A DNA stretch of 64,000 bases from Ampullaceana balthica (GCA_944989445.1 CALYLW010000044.1:2089501-2153500); one strand, 5' to 3'. Counted from the stretch's first letter, positions 24,601 through 32,636 are shown. Made by a program: numbers and translations. Notes: a model not told the origin generated them from the sequence alone.

Positions 24601-27600
24601 TATAATTAAACAATGCCCTTTTTGTGCACAGTTTTTTCTTGCATAAAAATGAACACTTGTTAAGCAGGTAATTTGAAAAACAAATTGTCAGATGACCTTA
24701 AAACATATTTTATTTTAAAGGGTTAGCTATATACTTTCTTAAAACACCTATTTCATCTTTATATCTTGTTATTAATTTGTGGGTGAATTAAAGAATAACA
24801 TTTTATAAACTTCATACGAATTTAAATTTTATTCACTCACACACAAAATAATTTCTCAGCCATTTGCCAAAAATGAAATTATTTTAAGAAAGTTGCACCA
24901 AATTTTTCAGGAGAAAAATCACATTCTTATATACAACATCATGAACAATTAAATCATAAACATTTTAACAGTAATTTTTTATTCTTCATAACTTTATTTG
25001 AGTGTAAGTTGACAAAAATAAAAATTTTAAAGGGGGAAATAAATAATTTTTGTTAAGGGAAATTTTTAAAAATTATCATATCTTCATTGTATTTTAATTA
25101 AACATATGCTATAATAAAATATTGAATCAATACCCATATCTTAAGGTTGACAGGTAAGTCTAATTATTTAATAAAATGCATAAACCTATCAGTTATTGAA
25201 ACCAGCTTGCTGCGTCATGCTTAGCTTAGTATGGTAGTAGACAAATATTTAGACCTCACTTAGACTAATTGTAAATTTTAAAAAAAAATATATAAGGATT
25301 ATTAAATTTACAAGAAAGATTATAAGTTTTATTTATTTATTAAAAGGCCTTTAAATTGGCTTATTTATATTAAGCAAAGTTTAAATTTAATCAATATGTA
25401 TTAATAATGAACATAATGTTATCATTTGATATTTTATGTATCCAAATTAAGTTAGGTTTAGAATTACAGCTACGGCTACTGTTAATAATATTTCTAAAAA
25501 CAGTGGAATAGATTATAAATATTTATATTATATAACCAAAGCTAAGTTTAAAAACGTCCGTAACATAATGAAAACATATGAGAATTTTTTTTTATAAGTA
25601 CTGGTACATAAGAATATAGTATATGACATTAACTGATAATAATATTTTTGATATTTTTAATAATCAAGCTCAAACTCTTTTAATTTAAGTTTGTAAATAG
25701 TTGTTATCTTCTTATCAATTTCTAGAATATTTTACAGTTGTTATCTTCTTATCGATTTCTAGAATATTTTACAGTTGTTATCTTCTTATCGATTTCTATA
25801 ATACTAGACACCCCGCGGCGTAGCATACGCCGCAGACTTGCTCATGGAGAGTGCAAAGAAAGTGGAGAAATAACAGATACAAACTACAGCACGAAGAAAT
25901 CAAAACAACGCTAGTGAACGTCGGTTGGGGACGACGGACTACCAACTCATTGTTGGTTTCGAGACGTTTGCAGGCCAAATTCGGTACACCCCTAACTTCT
26001 ATGAAGTCAGCTATAAAACGTTAATCGGTTTAAAATCAGAGTTACATAATCGATAATCGGTTTAAAAAAACAACAAAAAACAACAACACGCAATTAACAA
26101 CACTAAACATGACTAACCCTCGCTAGGGTCGGTGAATCACAGTTTAAGGGATGGTAGTATTAAATGGGAGGCGGGTAACAACAACCTCAGTGTGCTTGTC
26201 TCCATGTTTACTCGCTATTTTTTACTTACTTTGTGCTGCTTTTGTGTCTGTACTCTCACCCCCCCATCCTTTCTTTGCACTGTCTATTATGAGCAAGTAT
26301 GCGGCGTATGCTACGCATACGCCGCGGGTCTCTCCAGAGTTCCTTCTTTTCATTCACTCACAGTCGTTTGCCCAAACCCATCCCATTTTGACAACTGTGT
26401 CGTTCAGGAAGTCTTCACCCGTAACTAAATCATTAGTGGCGTATGCTACGCCGCGGGTTCAGCTAGTGTCGGCAATAAAGGGGTAAAAGAACGGGCACAT
26501 ACAGACATTTTTAAAAAAACAATGTTTTCGCTGGGGCTTGAACCCAGGACCATCGATGTATGAGGCGGACGTGATAACCAGTACACTACGAATCTCACAT
26601 TTACTGTGAAGGAACAATGCAAGTGAACGCAAGTGCATTGTTGCCACCCACTCCCACCACCCCCCCCTTTTTTTTGTTCATTTCAACCCACCACGCTTGC
26701 CAACAGTGTTTAGTTGACCCGAGCGAGGGTCATTCGTCATGCTCGGTTGCACATACTTGCAGCTTGCTTGCCTCGCATGGTCCCATGAAGAGAATTATAT
26801 ATATAGAATAGATAGATTTTACAGGTGCTTTCATTAATTTACATAGAATTATTCAGCTTGGTGAAGAAGGAAAATCTGCCTTTTTTTAAAAGTGTTGTTT
26901 AGGTGAGGAAAGTTGGAAAGGTAGACCAGTCTTGTGAAAATTGTAAATTACAATCTTAATTTCTTTTCAAATAAACTTAGTTGCTATTCTCCTTTTTTAG
27001 GATGCAATCACTTTTTCTTGCTAAATTAAAGTATTAAAGACATATAGACACTTATCTGCCATATTCTATGAAAGCTGATCCTAAAATAAAAATATTTTTC
27101 CAGAAATGTTCAATATGCACACAAAAAAGGTTGTTAACGGTTAACCGGGTTTCAGATCAGGACAGTTTAACAGCAACTTCAATAAGCCTGTATAAGCTTA
27201 TTACCCGGAGTTCGTTTTTGATGTTTTACTGTTAAGATGCAGGGCAGCATACGAGACTAACGCGAGCGACGGTGACTTCAAATCGCTTTCTCCATATTCC
27301 GGTATATAAATAATATACACGTCATCACTATTCAAGAATCAAGATCGCAATGATAGTAGTCCATGTGCTCACAAAATAGACAATAATGTAATTATAGTCT
27401 GTTTCTTATAAAGACAAAGAAAGCTATAAAGGCATATGACCCCGTGACCTATGAGCATTCTCTGGTCACCGGTTTATAGTCTGTTTCCCGCATCCAAATA
27501 ATTGATCGCCCCGCGCCGCTTAGTGAAGTACCTATATTACTAGAGTCATTTGATAGACGTAGCAAAGATACCGGGTGATTGATTAATCGGTCCTCAAATT

Positions 27601-29263
27601 CGAGTTCGGTCTGTTAGTGACAGTTTTCTTTGCAAGCCCAAGGCATCTGACATAAGATTACCACATTAATATCAAAACTGATATTTTCTTTTAAAAAATG
27701 TAATTGTTATGCTTTGGAAGGGGAGTACAGCGAGTGTAGTTCAAACCCTATTGGAACAGGAAAAATGGGGGGGGGAGGATGTCGGGTGTGCCGCAAAATG
27801 CAATAATTCCGGGGAGTTGACGATTGAAAAATAATATGGGATTTAAATAAATTCCATTTTATCATCACTTTACTCCATAAGCTTTATAATTTTATTATTA
27901 TTTTTTTTAATTCGCGAGTTGACCGGCATCACACACAAGAGAGGTAAACACGACGTCCCGACGGACGAGGCGAGGCGTGTATTTTTTAAACTAAGTAAAA
28001 ATACCTCGCGAACTTTAACGAACGGTTTAACCGGTCCTCTTATTTAGAGCGGTTAATCACGAGTCCTCAAAAACACAGAATTAAAAATTTATTATAAACC
28101 ATCACTGTTTACTTAATTCTTTGGAAGTTTTTTTTATTTTTTTTAATTCGCTGAATTGAGGGCATTGCGAAAAAAAACTGAACGCAACCGGGGGAAGGGG
28201 GCCTTAATGCCACCATCATTCTCAAAACATAAGGCATATAGGGACCGGCATTTAACCGGTCTTTTTTTGAACGGTTAACCGGTCCTCAAAAACGAGTGGT
28301 CTTAACAACCTTACTTACACACAACTATGTGCGAACAAGTGACAAGTACCTACATCAAGTAAGTATTTAAATAAAACTAAATCAACAAATGGTGACTAAA
28401 ATCAGCCACACAAAAAAGGAGTTTAAAAAGCCAAGAAGATTCACACTGTAAAGCCAAACCAAAAGTGTCATTTAAAGCTCTGACAATTACGTGATATGAT
28501 TTTACAAACTGTAAAAGTAAATGGCATCTGCAGTTAAAACGTTATATTTAAGCATAGATCAAAGAAAATACAATGTTTATCCTTACTCGTTTGTACCAAC
28601 ATGGCTGTCCTCTCCTTGATATAGAATGATCCATTATGTCATCAGCTACCAAAAAGAAACCTTGGAGCTGTCGGCAAAGATATGTGAAATAAGGAGGGAA
28701 CAATCAGCTATATATCTATAGTGTATATTTATCAAGATATCAAGATATCAAGTATAAGACAATATTGCCATAATTACATTATCAAAATGTAAACTCTTTT
28801 TGTTTCTGATTGTAACTTAAGATTTAATCTATCTACAAAAAGCAATGCCCACAAATCAAAGAAACACAATACCCAATAACTAACTGGTTAAGTTCTGCAT
28901 CAGTAATAGACACATTGTAAAGAAAACAGGTTGCAAAGGGTAAGTAAAATCAATTACCAGCTCAACACACCAGCCCATGATCCTCGCAATCTTTAAGTCT
29001 TCATCTGACTGATCTGCGCATAAATGACGAAACGAGGACACTACTGAAATGCCCCGATTCTTTTTACCATGTGGAACATTGTACATTAAAACCTATAAAG
29101 AATATTTAAAGACAAAATCATTAACATAAAAATTGGAAGTGAGTGGTAAAAAAAATCATGTTTAAAGAGTTATTTACACATTATTCTATATATGTGTATA
29201 TTGTATATCATATGTGAAGCTATAGCCTTTGTACTCTCTATATTTATATCTATATATTTATAA

Positions 29264-29306
<43 letters not shown>

Positions 29307-29519
29307 TTTGAGAGTTAGACAAATAATGAGATATATAAGTGGAAAATTAAAGCTAAATGAATAAATATTGTTTCAAACCTCTTTGAACCATTCAAATGCA
29401 TCTTTTGTCTCTGAGCTCTTGAGTCCAGCTCTTGTCAAATCTTCCACAAGATCACCAAAGATTTCATCAAACTCTGCTAGCTCTGTTGAGCTTTTTACTG
29501 ATACACCATTGACAGCCAT
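6493..29519 (-). CDS. FDPS: Farnesyl diphosphate synthase, complete 8-coding-exon gene
   Basis: Minus-strand gene; coding exons 29519-29379, 29092-28958, 28667-28587, 24367-24245, 23872-23705, 15087-15010, 10456-10322 and 6693-6493. All seven introns are GT-AG and phase 0. The spliced product is 353 residues, the usual length of the cytosolic animal enzyme. The enzyme condenses IPP with DMAPP and then GPP to make farnesyl diphosphate, for sterol, dolichol and prenylation pathways. Visible residues: G56/K57/R60 of the IPP site, aromatic F96-F97 just before the first aspartate-rich motif DDIMD (101-105), K200-T201, Q240, the second motif DDYLD (243-247), K257, K266 and a basic C-terminus. The FF pair fits C15 product length. 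The start ATG at 29519 lies directly after a possible splice acceptor (tttcaag), so an upstream 5' leader exon or targeting extension is possible. Introns 3 and 5-7 are enlarged by minisatellites and transposons; introns 1, 2 and 4 are only 286-372 bp. Confidence 0.96.
6694..6846. repeat. Tandem duplication of the FDPS exon-8 splice acceptor
   Basis: Two further copies of a ~66-75-bp unit follow the real acceptor. Each contains (minus strand) 'tatttctgtctgcacag' followed by GCC and, in at least one copy, GCCAACTATG. These are the polypyrimidine tract, AG and first exon bases of exon 8. The repeat therefore spans the intron/exon boundary and creates decoy acceptors. Confidence 0.85.
6959..7906 (+). 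pseudogene. LINE ORF2 3' fragment: end of reverse transcriptase plus C2H2 finger
   Basis: The frame is open from the truncation point (6959) to the stop after 7903, with the first ATG at 6989 (305 residues). The start resembles the RT palm/thumb region ([11 protein letters not shown]), followed by FTYLGSTLS and LLYACETW, which are typical of the C-terminal part of LINE reverse transcriptases. The last 30 residues form one classic C2H2 finger, CPFC-x12-H-x3-H. No endonuclease or catalytic YxDD is present, so this is a dead 5'-truncated copy although the remaining frame is intact. The exact clade is not resolved from sequence alone. Confidence 0.85.
6959..7940 (+). mobile_element. 5'-truncated LINE (non-LTR retrotransposon) with 9-bp target duplication
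   Basis: The insert is flanked by 'gtactgtac' at 6950-6958 and 7941-7949. It splits a repeat unit that is intact further on (8041-8170). It carries the 3' part of an ORF2-like protein and ends in 'cgacggacgaacgaatt' without a poly(A) tail, so the 3' end resembles elements that end in short repeats rather than L1. It is inserted antisense in FDPS intron 7. Confidence 0.85.
7941..8182. repeat. About 82-bp tandem repeat, about 3 copies (split by LINE)
   Basis: The unit includes 'tgtattactagtcaggtatt' and 'gctaaaactaaaagtca'. A further partial unit lies at 6890-6958, left of the LINE, so the array was interrupted by the LINE insertion. Confidence 0.85.
8535..9881 (-). mobile_element. piggyBac-type DNA transposon remnant with TTAA target site
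   Basis: The left end is TTAA|cccgaccaggtccgag (TTAA 8531-8534) and the right end ctcgacctggtaggg|TTAA (TTAA 9882-9885). Inverted termini and TTAA duplication are both piggyBac hallmarks. The element is 1,347 bp, shorter than an autonomous copy, and keeps only the transposase C-terminal half on the minus strand. A GC-rich stretch with repeated 'gcgcagcag' motifs (8660-8900) may be a further small insertion. Confidence 0.88.
8952..9671 (-). pseudogene. piggyBac transposase, C-terminal part, one in-frame stop
   Basis: Two frames are in register and separated by a TAA at 9342-9344. The upstream part has [15 protein letters not shown], close to the piggyBac (DDE_Tnp_1_7) signature YNxxMGGVDxxDQ, with Cys for the usual Val. 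The downstream part has the C-terminal Cys-rich zinc-binding region: [22 protein letters not shown] and a final YH. The N-terminal half, including most catalytic aspartates, is missing. It sits in FDPS intron 7, same strand. Confidence 0.85.
9886..10321. other. FDPS intron 7, AT-rich, nothing recognised
   Basis: Simple AT-rich intronic sequence between the piggyBac remnant and exon 7. No conserved element is seen. Confidence 0.5.
10322..10456 (-). CDS. FDPS: FDPS coding exon 7 (second aspartate-rich motif)
   Basis: 45 codons, phase 0 both ends, between acceptor 'ggttaacag' and donor 'gtatag'. It begins with DDYLD (residues 243-247) and continues [15 protein letters not shown], carrying K257, D261 and K266. 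Confidence 0.97.
10473..10632. repeat. 28-bp tandem repeat, about 5 copies, next to the FDPS exon-7 acceptor
   Basis: The unit 'atctataaaccatgttacca' plus 'acaggatc' or 'acagtata' recurs starting about 20 bp into the intron. Confidence 0.88.
10688..10922. repeat. 46-bp tandem repeat, 5 copies, alternating two variants
   Basis: Units begin 'tgtctgtagaaatagtaata'. The middle alternates 'gtggccgacaatc' and 'gtcgctgaaaatc', so the effective period is about 92 bp. Confidence 0.9.
11268..11600. repeat. 54-bp minisatellite, about 6 copies
   Basis: The unit contains 'tgtgttgaagttgggactag' and 'gagatcaagttgtacaaa'. The last two units are diverged (gttaaagttggg, gagttgag). The multiple-of-three period makes several frames read open on both strands; no sign of selection for coding. 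Confidence 0.92.
11680..15006. repeat. 37-bp minisatellite, about 90 copies, starting at the FDPS exon-6 donor
   Basis: The unit is 'aaattagtgtgacagtcaga' + 'cryatttcactgmtact'-like. Variant units recur in order with a long period: the rare form 'gcagtccgac' occurs at 12761, 13205, 14241 and 14685, so two pairs are each exactly 1,480 bp apart (40 units). The array runs up to the exon-6 5' splice site, whose intronic bases +4 onward (agtagcagtgaaat, minus strand) already belong to the repeat. Confidence 0.95.
15010..15087 (-). CDS. FDPS: FDPS coding exon 6
   Basis: 26 codons, AGIADEETH...GHFFQVQ, phase 0 both ends. It has acceptor 'atttacag' and donor 'gtcagt'. It carries Q240, just before the second aspartate-rich motif of the next exon. 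Confidence 0.96.
15100..15797. other. FDPS intron 5, 3' part; relic transposon sequence
   Basis: No gene. The segment near 15319 ('tagggctcaaccgatcggtt' followed by repeated 'actcggcatcggc') looks like one end of a DNA transposon of the hAT type, but I could not find its partner. Confidence 0.45.
15798..16266. mobile_element. Small hAT-type element (tagtgatgggacga termini)
   Basis: The left end 'tagtgatgggacga' and right end 'tcgtcccatcacta' are perfect inverted termini. They are flanked by attaacgc and attaacac (7 of 8 bases identical), consistent with the 8-bp target duplication of hAT. It has no coding capacity. Its right end also occurs at about 6235-6252 inside the Tigger-like element, so the nesting is older than these copies. 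Confidence 0.72.
16267..16420. mobile_element. Right end of a second Tigger/pogo-like copy
   Basis: 'ccccgaggccgtcgactta' followed by 'agcgggccccactg|TA' matches the right terminus of the 4918-6393 element closely. The corresponding left terminus was not found nearby. Confidence 0.75.
16450..17080 (+). pseudogene. piggyBac-like transposase pseudogene, C-terminal half
   Basis: Read in two or more frames, the segment gives MSNFHNANG, then [17 protein letters not shown] (the piggyBac YNxxMGGVD signature), [25 protein letters not shown], and a Cys-rich end with [11 protein letters not shown]. At least two in-frame stops and one frameshift are present. It belongs to a different piggyBac lineage from the copy at 8952-9671 and lies in FDPS intron 5 on the opposite strand. 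Confidence 0.8.
17081..18015. other. AT-rich intron sequence, no gene recognised
   Basis: Long A/T runs with no conserved protein or RNA signal. 'cagtgatggattgcctaaca' near 17720 could be a hAT-type terminus but no partner was found. Confidence 0.45.
18020..19175 (-). pseudogene. hAT transposase pseudogene (KIAA1586/ZNF862-like branch), C-terminal half
   Basis: Reading from 19175 downward: [42 protein letters not shown] (the RW motif of hAT), a 200-residue helical region, then after a frameshift in an A-run (about 18335) [13 protein letters not shown] and GPPLICFD followed by [12 protein letters not shown], the hAT C-terminal dimerisation region. One in-frame TGA (about 19163) and one TAA also disrupt it. 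The N-terminal zinc finger and first catalytic region are absent. Confidence 0.88.
19300..19787. repeat. Diverged copies of the FDPS exon-5/intron-5 junction
   Basis: Phrases such as 'gcaactgccagatagg' + 'agggctatt' (19690-19770) and, on the minus strand near 19300-19340, a relic encoding FYLTVAMSM match the end of exon 5 ([11 protein letters not shown]) and its donor. They form the left half of an array that continues at 23496 once the inserted Tigger-like element is removed. Confidence 0.7.
19788..23493. mobile_element. Tigger-like non-autonomous element carrying the 42-bp array
   Basis: The left terminus is TA|cagtggaaccccactataat and the right terminus (reverse complement) TA|cagtgaaacctcactataag. 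The TA dinucleotide lies at 19786-19787 and 23494-23495. The element is 3,706 bp, of which 20373-23259 is a minisatellite, so the original element was probably about 0.8 kb. It has no transposase. Confidence 0.8.
20373..23259. repeat. 42-bp minisatellite, about 69 copies, higher-order structured
   Basis: The unit is 'accaacatgctggctaggct' + 'tggcattgttattgttcatgtc'. Three units have a 6-bp deletion (ggcattgttcatg). Variant order repeats with a 420-bp period in the left part (20680 = 21100) and 498 bp in the right part (12 units, one short). Open frames of about 1,000 codons occur on both strands purely because 42 is a multiple of three and the unit lacks stops. Confidence 0.95.
23496..23704. 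repeat. About 50-bp array derived from the FDPS exon-5 splice donor
   Basis: Three to four units of 'cttcctaccatataaagggc' + 'tataaaaaccttacaataaa' run directly into exon 5. The last unit is the real exon end (minus strand: gccctttatatg|gtaggaag). Each unit therefore carries a copy of the 5' splice site and the last few codons. Confidence 0.85.
23705..23872 (-). CDS. FDPS: FDPS coding exon 5
   Basis: 56 codons, [13 protein letters not shown]...AIALYM, phase 0. It has acceptor 'tatttcag' and donor ATG|gtagga. It contains the conserved GQxLDL segment, K200-T201 in [13 protein letters not shown], and the stretch whose donor end has seeded the adjacent array. Confidence 0.96.
24245..24367 (-). 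CDS. FDPS: FDPS coding exon 4
   Basis: 41 codons, [20 protein letters not shown]...ELFLE, phase 0. It has acceptor 'ctgtttcag' and donor 'gtacat'. It matches the GVGLDAIND...IELFL region of the family. Confidence 0.96.
24370..25700. other. FDPS intron 3, AT-rich, nothing recognised
   Basis: A very AT-rich stretch with long homopolymer runs. No coding, RNA or transposon signal was seen. Confidence 0.5.
25701..25800. repeat. 37-bp tandem repeat, 3 copies
   Basis: 'ttgttatcttcttatcgatt' + 'tctagaatattttacag' occurs at 25701, 25738 and 25775. Confidence 0.9.
25803..26462. mobile_element. Inverted-repeat element with palindromic ccgcggcgtagcatacgcc ends
   Basis: The left end (25810-25834) and two right-side copies in inverted orientation (about 26296-26328 and 26436-26460) share 'cccgcggcgtagcatacgcc'. 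Homology between the left arm and the first right arm extends about 70 bp (...cttgctcat...gtgcaaagaaag). The 26299-26323 copy forms a perfect hairpin (gcggcgtatg/catacgccgc with loop ctacg). Non-coding; class not identified. Confidence 0.6.
26525..26596 (-). tRNA. tRNA-Val-derived pseudogene, anticodon loop reads CAT
   Basis: The minus strand shows an A box (TAGTGTACTGG), D arm, a T arm with perfect stem ctggg/cccag around ttcaagc (B box), and is followed by TTTTTTT after the 3' end, a Pol III terminator. The body resembles animal tRNA-Val(CAC), but the loop is ctcatac (CAT). The anticodon stem has two mismatches and the acceptor stem is imperfect, so it is probably a pseudogene or a SINE head. 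Confidence 0.55.
27128..28312. mobile_element. Non-autonomous element with aaggttgttaa termini
   Basis: Inverted termini 'aaggttgttaa' (left) and 'ttaacaacctt' (right) enclose 1.18 kb without coding capacity. The interior ('aatatacacgtcatcact' and 'gttcggtctgttagtgacag') is homologous to 5500-6170 inside the Tigger-like element. I found no clear target duplication. Confidence 0.6.
28587..28667 (-). CDS. FDPS: FDPS coding exon 3 (first aspartate-rich motif)
   Basis: 27 codons, [20 protein letters not shown]...CWYKR, phase 0. It has acceptor 'gccgacag' and donor 'gtaagg'. It carries DDIMD with FF four and five residues before it, the pattern of C15-producing animal enzymes. Confidence 0.97.
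28958..29092 (-). CDS. FDPS: FDPS coding exon 2
   Basis: 45 codons, [18 protein letters not shown]...MGWCVEL, phase 0. It has acceptor 'ctttatag' and donor 'gtaatt'. G56, K57 and R60 of the diphosphate-binding loop are present; the residue before G56, usually Gly, is His. Confidence 0.96.
29268..29303. repeat. (TA)n microsatellite
   Basis: An uninterrupted run of about 18 TA dinucleotides in FDPS intron 1. Confidence 0.95.
29379..29519 (-). CDS. FDPS: FDPS coding exon 1 (start codon)
   Basis: 47 codons from ATG ([11 protein letters not shown]...AFEWFKE) to donor 'gtttga'. The ATG is the first that gives the family's usual N-terminus and length. A possible acceptor 'atactttcaag' directly precedes it. 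Confidence 0.93.
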
Positions 29520-29639
29520 CTTGAAAGTATAAAAGCAAATTATGATTTTAATTTAAAGCCATGGGCCATGGACTGTATAAATAATTTTAACTGTGAGATT
29601 CCCTCTTTTGATTTTGATTTGTTGGTACATAAAACGGAA

Positions 29640-29870
29640 CCTCTGATTATGTACTTAACTAGGTGTTGTAGGGTGCCTACGGCGCCCACTTTTTTCAAAA
29701 GCCCAGTAACTTATCCTTGTTTGATAAATATGAAATATTAAACTTCCTGAAATATACACAAAGTATTTTATAATTATAAATCATCAAATCCTCTTTTTAC
29801 ATCGTTCCCTTTTCCAAAATTAAAATATAAGCTCAAACAATGACGTCATATAATATTTTACGGCGAGAAA
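29640..29870. repeat. Dispersed repeat family B, uninterrupted copy
   Basis: 'gcgcccacttttttcaaaag' through 'atcgttcccttttccaaaat' matches 46205-46300 plus 46585-46660. There the same sequence is broken by a ~280-bp insert, so this copy shows the pre-insertion state. Confidence 0.75.
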
Positions 29871-31169
29871 CACCACACGCTCTGTTAATCTTGAAACCAA
29901 AATGATACCTTTCTTTTTTAACTGCTATGGACTGTTGTACTATGTCCCTCATCGTTACAGAGAAAGTGTGTGAGTGATTGACTTGGGCTTTTATATTGTT
30001 TATTTGTTCCAAAACTTGGTTTGTAGCCCAAATCTTTGAAATCAAAGAAATTATAATGACAATCCGTTCCAAGAAAAATAATAGTCCTTTTTTATTGATA
30101 TCCGGTCACTTATTGAAAAATCACAAAGATAAATGTATTTGTGCATTAAAAGAAAAAGAAAGCAACCAAATAAATGTAAAATTTTATTTAAAAATTTTGT
30201 CCCTCTTTTTTTATCAAGAAAGCGATCATGAAAAATCGGTTAATGTCTAAGAAATCTTTTACTGCTGTGTATTAGCCCAATGAAAGCAAGGCTGCACACA
30301 GTAGCAAAACGTGGTTACTTAACTAGGCTAGGGTTAGTGCAAAACGATTTTAGTACAGTGTGGCATACTGTACTGTCTGTACAAAATCATTTGTGTCAAA
30401 TGATAAACCTTGCTCTCTCTCTCTCTGCCTTCTCTCACACCTTAGCCTTAGTTTGTAAACCGAGGTTTTGTTTGATATGTACAAATTTAGATGTTGTTGT
30501 TCTTAACCACTGACCACTGTACAAACTGTATTTTCCTCTTTAGTCTTTAAGTTAACTGTCTTTACTCTTTACTTTATCATTATTTACAATCTACAAAATT
30601 CAATGATTCAATAAAATATAGCCAACTTAAATTTGTTTTAACATCATGAAATTTAATAGTAATAGTAATAGCTAAGTTACTAAGTAGAATGCACATTTTA
30701 GGACCTCAACAACCTACAAACAGTGATTATCCTCCAACAATAATAACAATTAGCCTATGCCTATTAGTTAGCAGCTAATCGTGAATCATGAAGACAAAAA
30801 GTTATCTTATCTGTTTCAGACGCTCCTTCTATACAGAAGATTATTGCGTCCTACGCTTATCTATGGTTTGTGTTTAGTCCTGCATTCTTATTAGAGTTTT
30901 AAATGTTGATAAAGTGTTGGCTTTAAAAAGTTAAATATGTAAACTGTAAAACATAATTAATTACTGATAATTTAATCAAAGTATTATTATTTATGTATTA
31001 ATATTTCTTATTTTATTAATTATTAACTGTTTATTATTTAGTAACACTCAGTAGGCTACTCAGTAACAGTAACACTGTTACTAATAATAGTAAGGATGTT
31101 GTAAGCATTATGACATGTCGTAGCAGCAGATGATTGGACGGAATGTTGCTAGCATTTCGACATACATGT
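29871..31169. other. Upstream flank of FDPS, no gene recognised
   Basis: AT-rich. A (ct)n-like run lies near 30411-30430. The FDPS promoter and any 5' leader exon are expected somewhere here, but I cannot place a TATA box or transcription start. Confidence 0.4.
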
Positions 31170-31449
31170 AAAAATATTAGGGCTGCGGAAATTATCGATT
31201 AATTTCTCGATTAATCGTTAAAAATTTTATCGATTAAATATCGATTAAAATAGTTTTAATCGATAAAAATTCGATTAAAATTTAAGAAAATATTTATAAT
31301 ATTTTTTTAAAATTTTAGTAATAAATAATAAATTATTAATAATAATTTATATATATTTTTTTACGTACAAACATCTCCCGCGTAATATTAAAATTTATTT
31401 TATTAATATATGTTGACTGGCAGACGTCAACTATAAAAGGGCTGACAGC

Positions 31450-31628
31450 CAGAGCCGTATTTACACCATTTTTAGCCCCCGGACAAAGAAATAGTGTTGG
31501 GCCCTTCCCCCGCAGGAATAAAAAATGAATATACATAATATATATAAATAAGCATATTCCCATGGGGCCCATATGCTCGTGAGCCCCCGGGCAAATGCCC
31601 AAAGGGCCTATGCGTTAAGACGGCCTTG
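31450..31628. mobile_element. Nested hAT-type MITE with perfect 8-bp duplication
   Basis: Termini 'cagagccgtattta' and 'ttaagacggccttg' are flanked by ctgacagc at 31442-31449 and 31629-31636. It is 179 bp and non-coding. The termini resemble those of the 59809-63416 hAT. Confidence 0.88.
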
Positions 31629-31660
31629 CTGACAGCCTCAGCGCAGTTAAATTTAAACAT

Positions 31661-31833
31661 ATAACTAGAAAGTTGAGCAAATATGTTGTTTTTAAGCTAA
31701 CTGCGGATGGCAAAGTCGAAGATGGTGAAAACGTTTACTGTGTCCACTGCCATAAACAATTCTCTTTTAAAGGATCAAATACATCGCTGACGTACCACCT
31801 TCAGCACAAATCAAGTATCAATACATTGTCATG
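31661..31833 (+). pseudogene. BED-type zinc finger remnant of hAT transposase
   Basis: The frame reads TRKLSKYVVFKLTADG, then CVHC, FSFKGSNTSLTYHLQH, i.e. C-x2-C followed by H-x3-H in BED-finger context, and ends at TGA 31831. It is the DNA-binding N-terminus of a ZBED-like hAT transposase; the catalytic part is deleted. Confidence 0.85.
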
Positions 31834-32004
31834 AAATTTAGTTCAAAATATTCTTAATTTTCAATGTCCGTGAGAAATGTTCAGTTTAATGACGTCATAA
31901 ATTTCTATTTTTGGTTTTAATCGAAATTATCGATTAATTAATCGATAATTTTTCAAAAGTTAACGATTAAATTTAAATTAATCGATAACAGCCCTAAAAA
32001 ATAT

Positions 32005-32636
32005 CAATAATTAAATAACATAATTTGCAATCTGTCACGCAAGTAGTGTCTGTCAGTCCTGACACTATGTGAGGTAACTCCCGATAAAAAAAAATTAAAA
32101 TGTTGCTTTCGAGATTAAAAAAATGTGTTGCTCACCATAAAATATTGTGACATGACGTCATTATTTGAGCTTTTATTAATGTGTGAAGGGAACGAAGTAA
32201 AAAAAAATGTTTTATTTGATGTGATTAATATTATTATATTTTTTTTTGTATTAAATGTCCATTTTTGTGTATGTGTCCATGTCAATATTACGTACGTAAT
32301 TATAAATTTAATTTTCTATATTAATATATAACATTCGTTTTTCGGTTTAAGAAATTTACGATTGGTTGTCGTTCGGTTGCCAAGTTTCGATGCGTTTTGA
32401 ACTACAAAGCCGTTATTTATTACTGCAAATGAAATTTGTCAACTTATGCTTCAGTTTAGCGGTTTTTTTTCTTTTATACACTTTGAGATTGCATATTTGT
32501 ATGTTTAAAAAAATAACATATTTAAAAATCTGACTCCTCCCCACATTAGTTTTTTTTTATTGTTATTTACATGTAATATTTTAATGCGTCTTAGACTAAT
32601 TTTGAATAAAAAATCTTTGCTTTTAATATAGAACTG
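32005..32636. other. AT-rich, nothing recognised
   Basis: I saw no coding or structural signal except AT-rich low-complexity runs. Confidence 0.45.

Larger units (their letters stand above)
31178..31996 (+). mobile_element. hAT transposon derivative with perfect 8-bp target duplication
   Basis: Termini 'tagggctg' and 'cagcccta' are flanked by aaaaatat at 31170-31177 and 31997-32004. Subterminal sequence is rich in 'atcgattaatcg'. The element is 819 bp, an internally deleted copy that keeps a BED finger exon and has acquired a nested MITE. A related left end starts at 63720. Confidence 0.92.
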
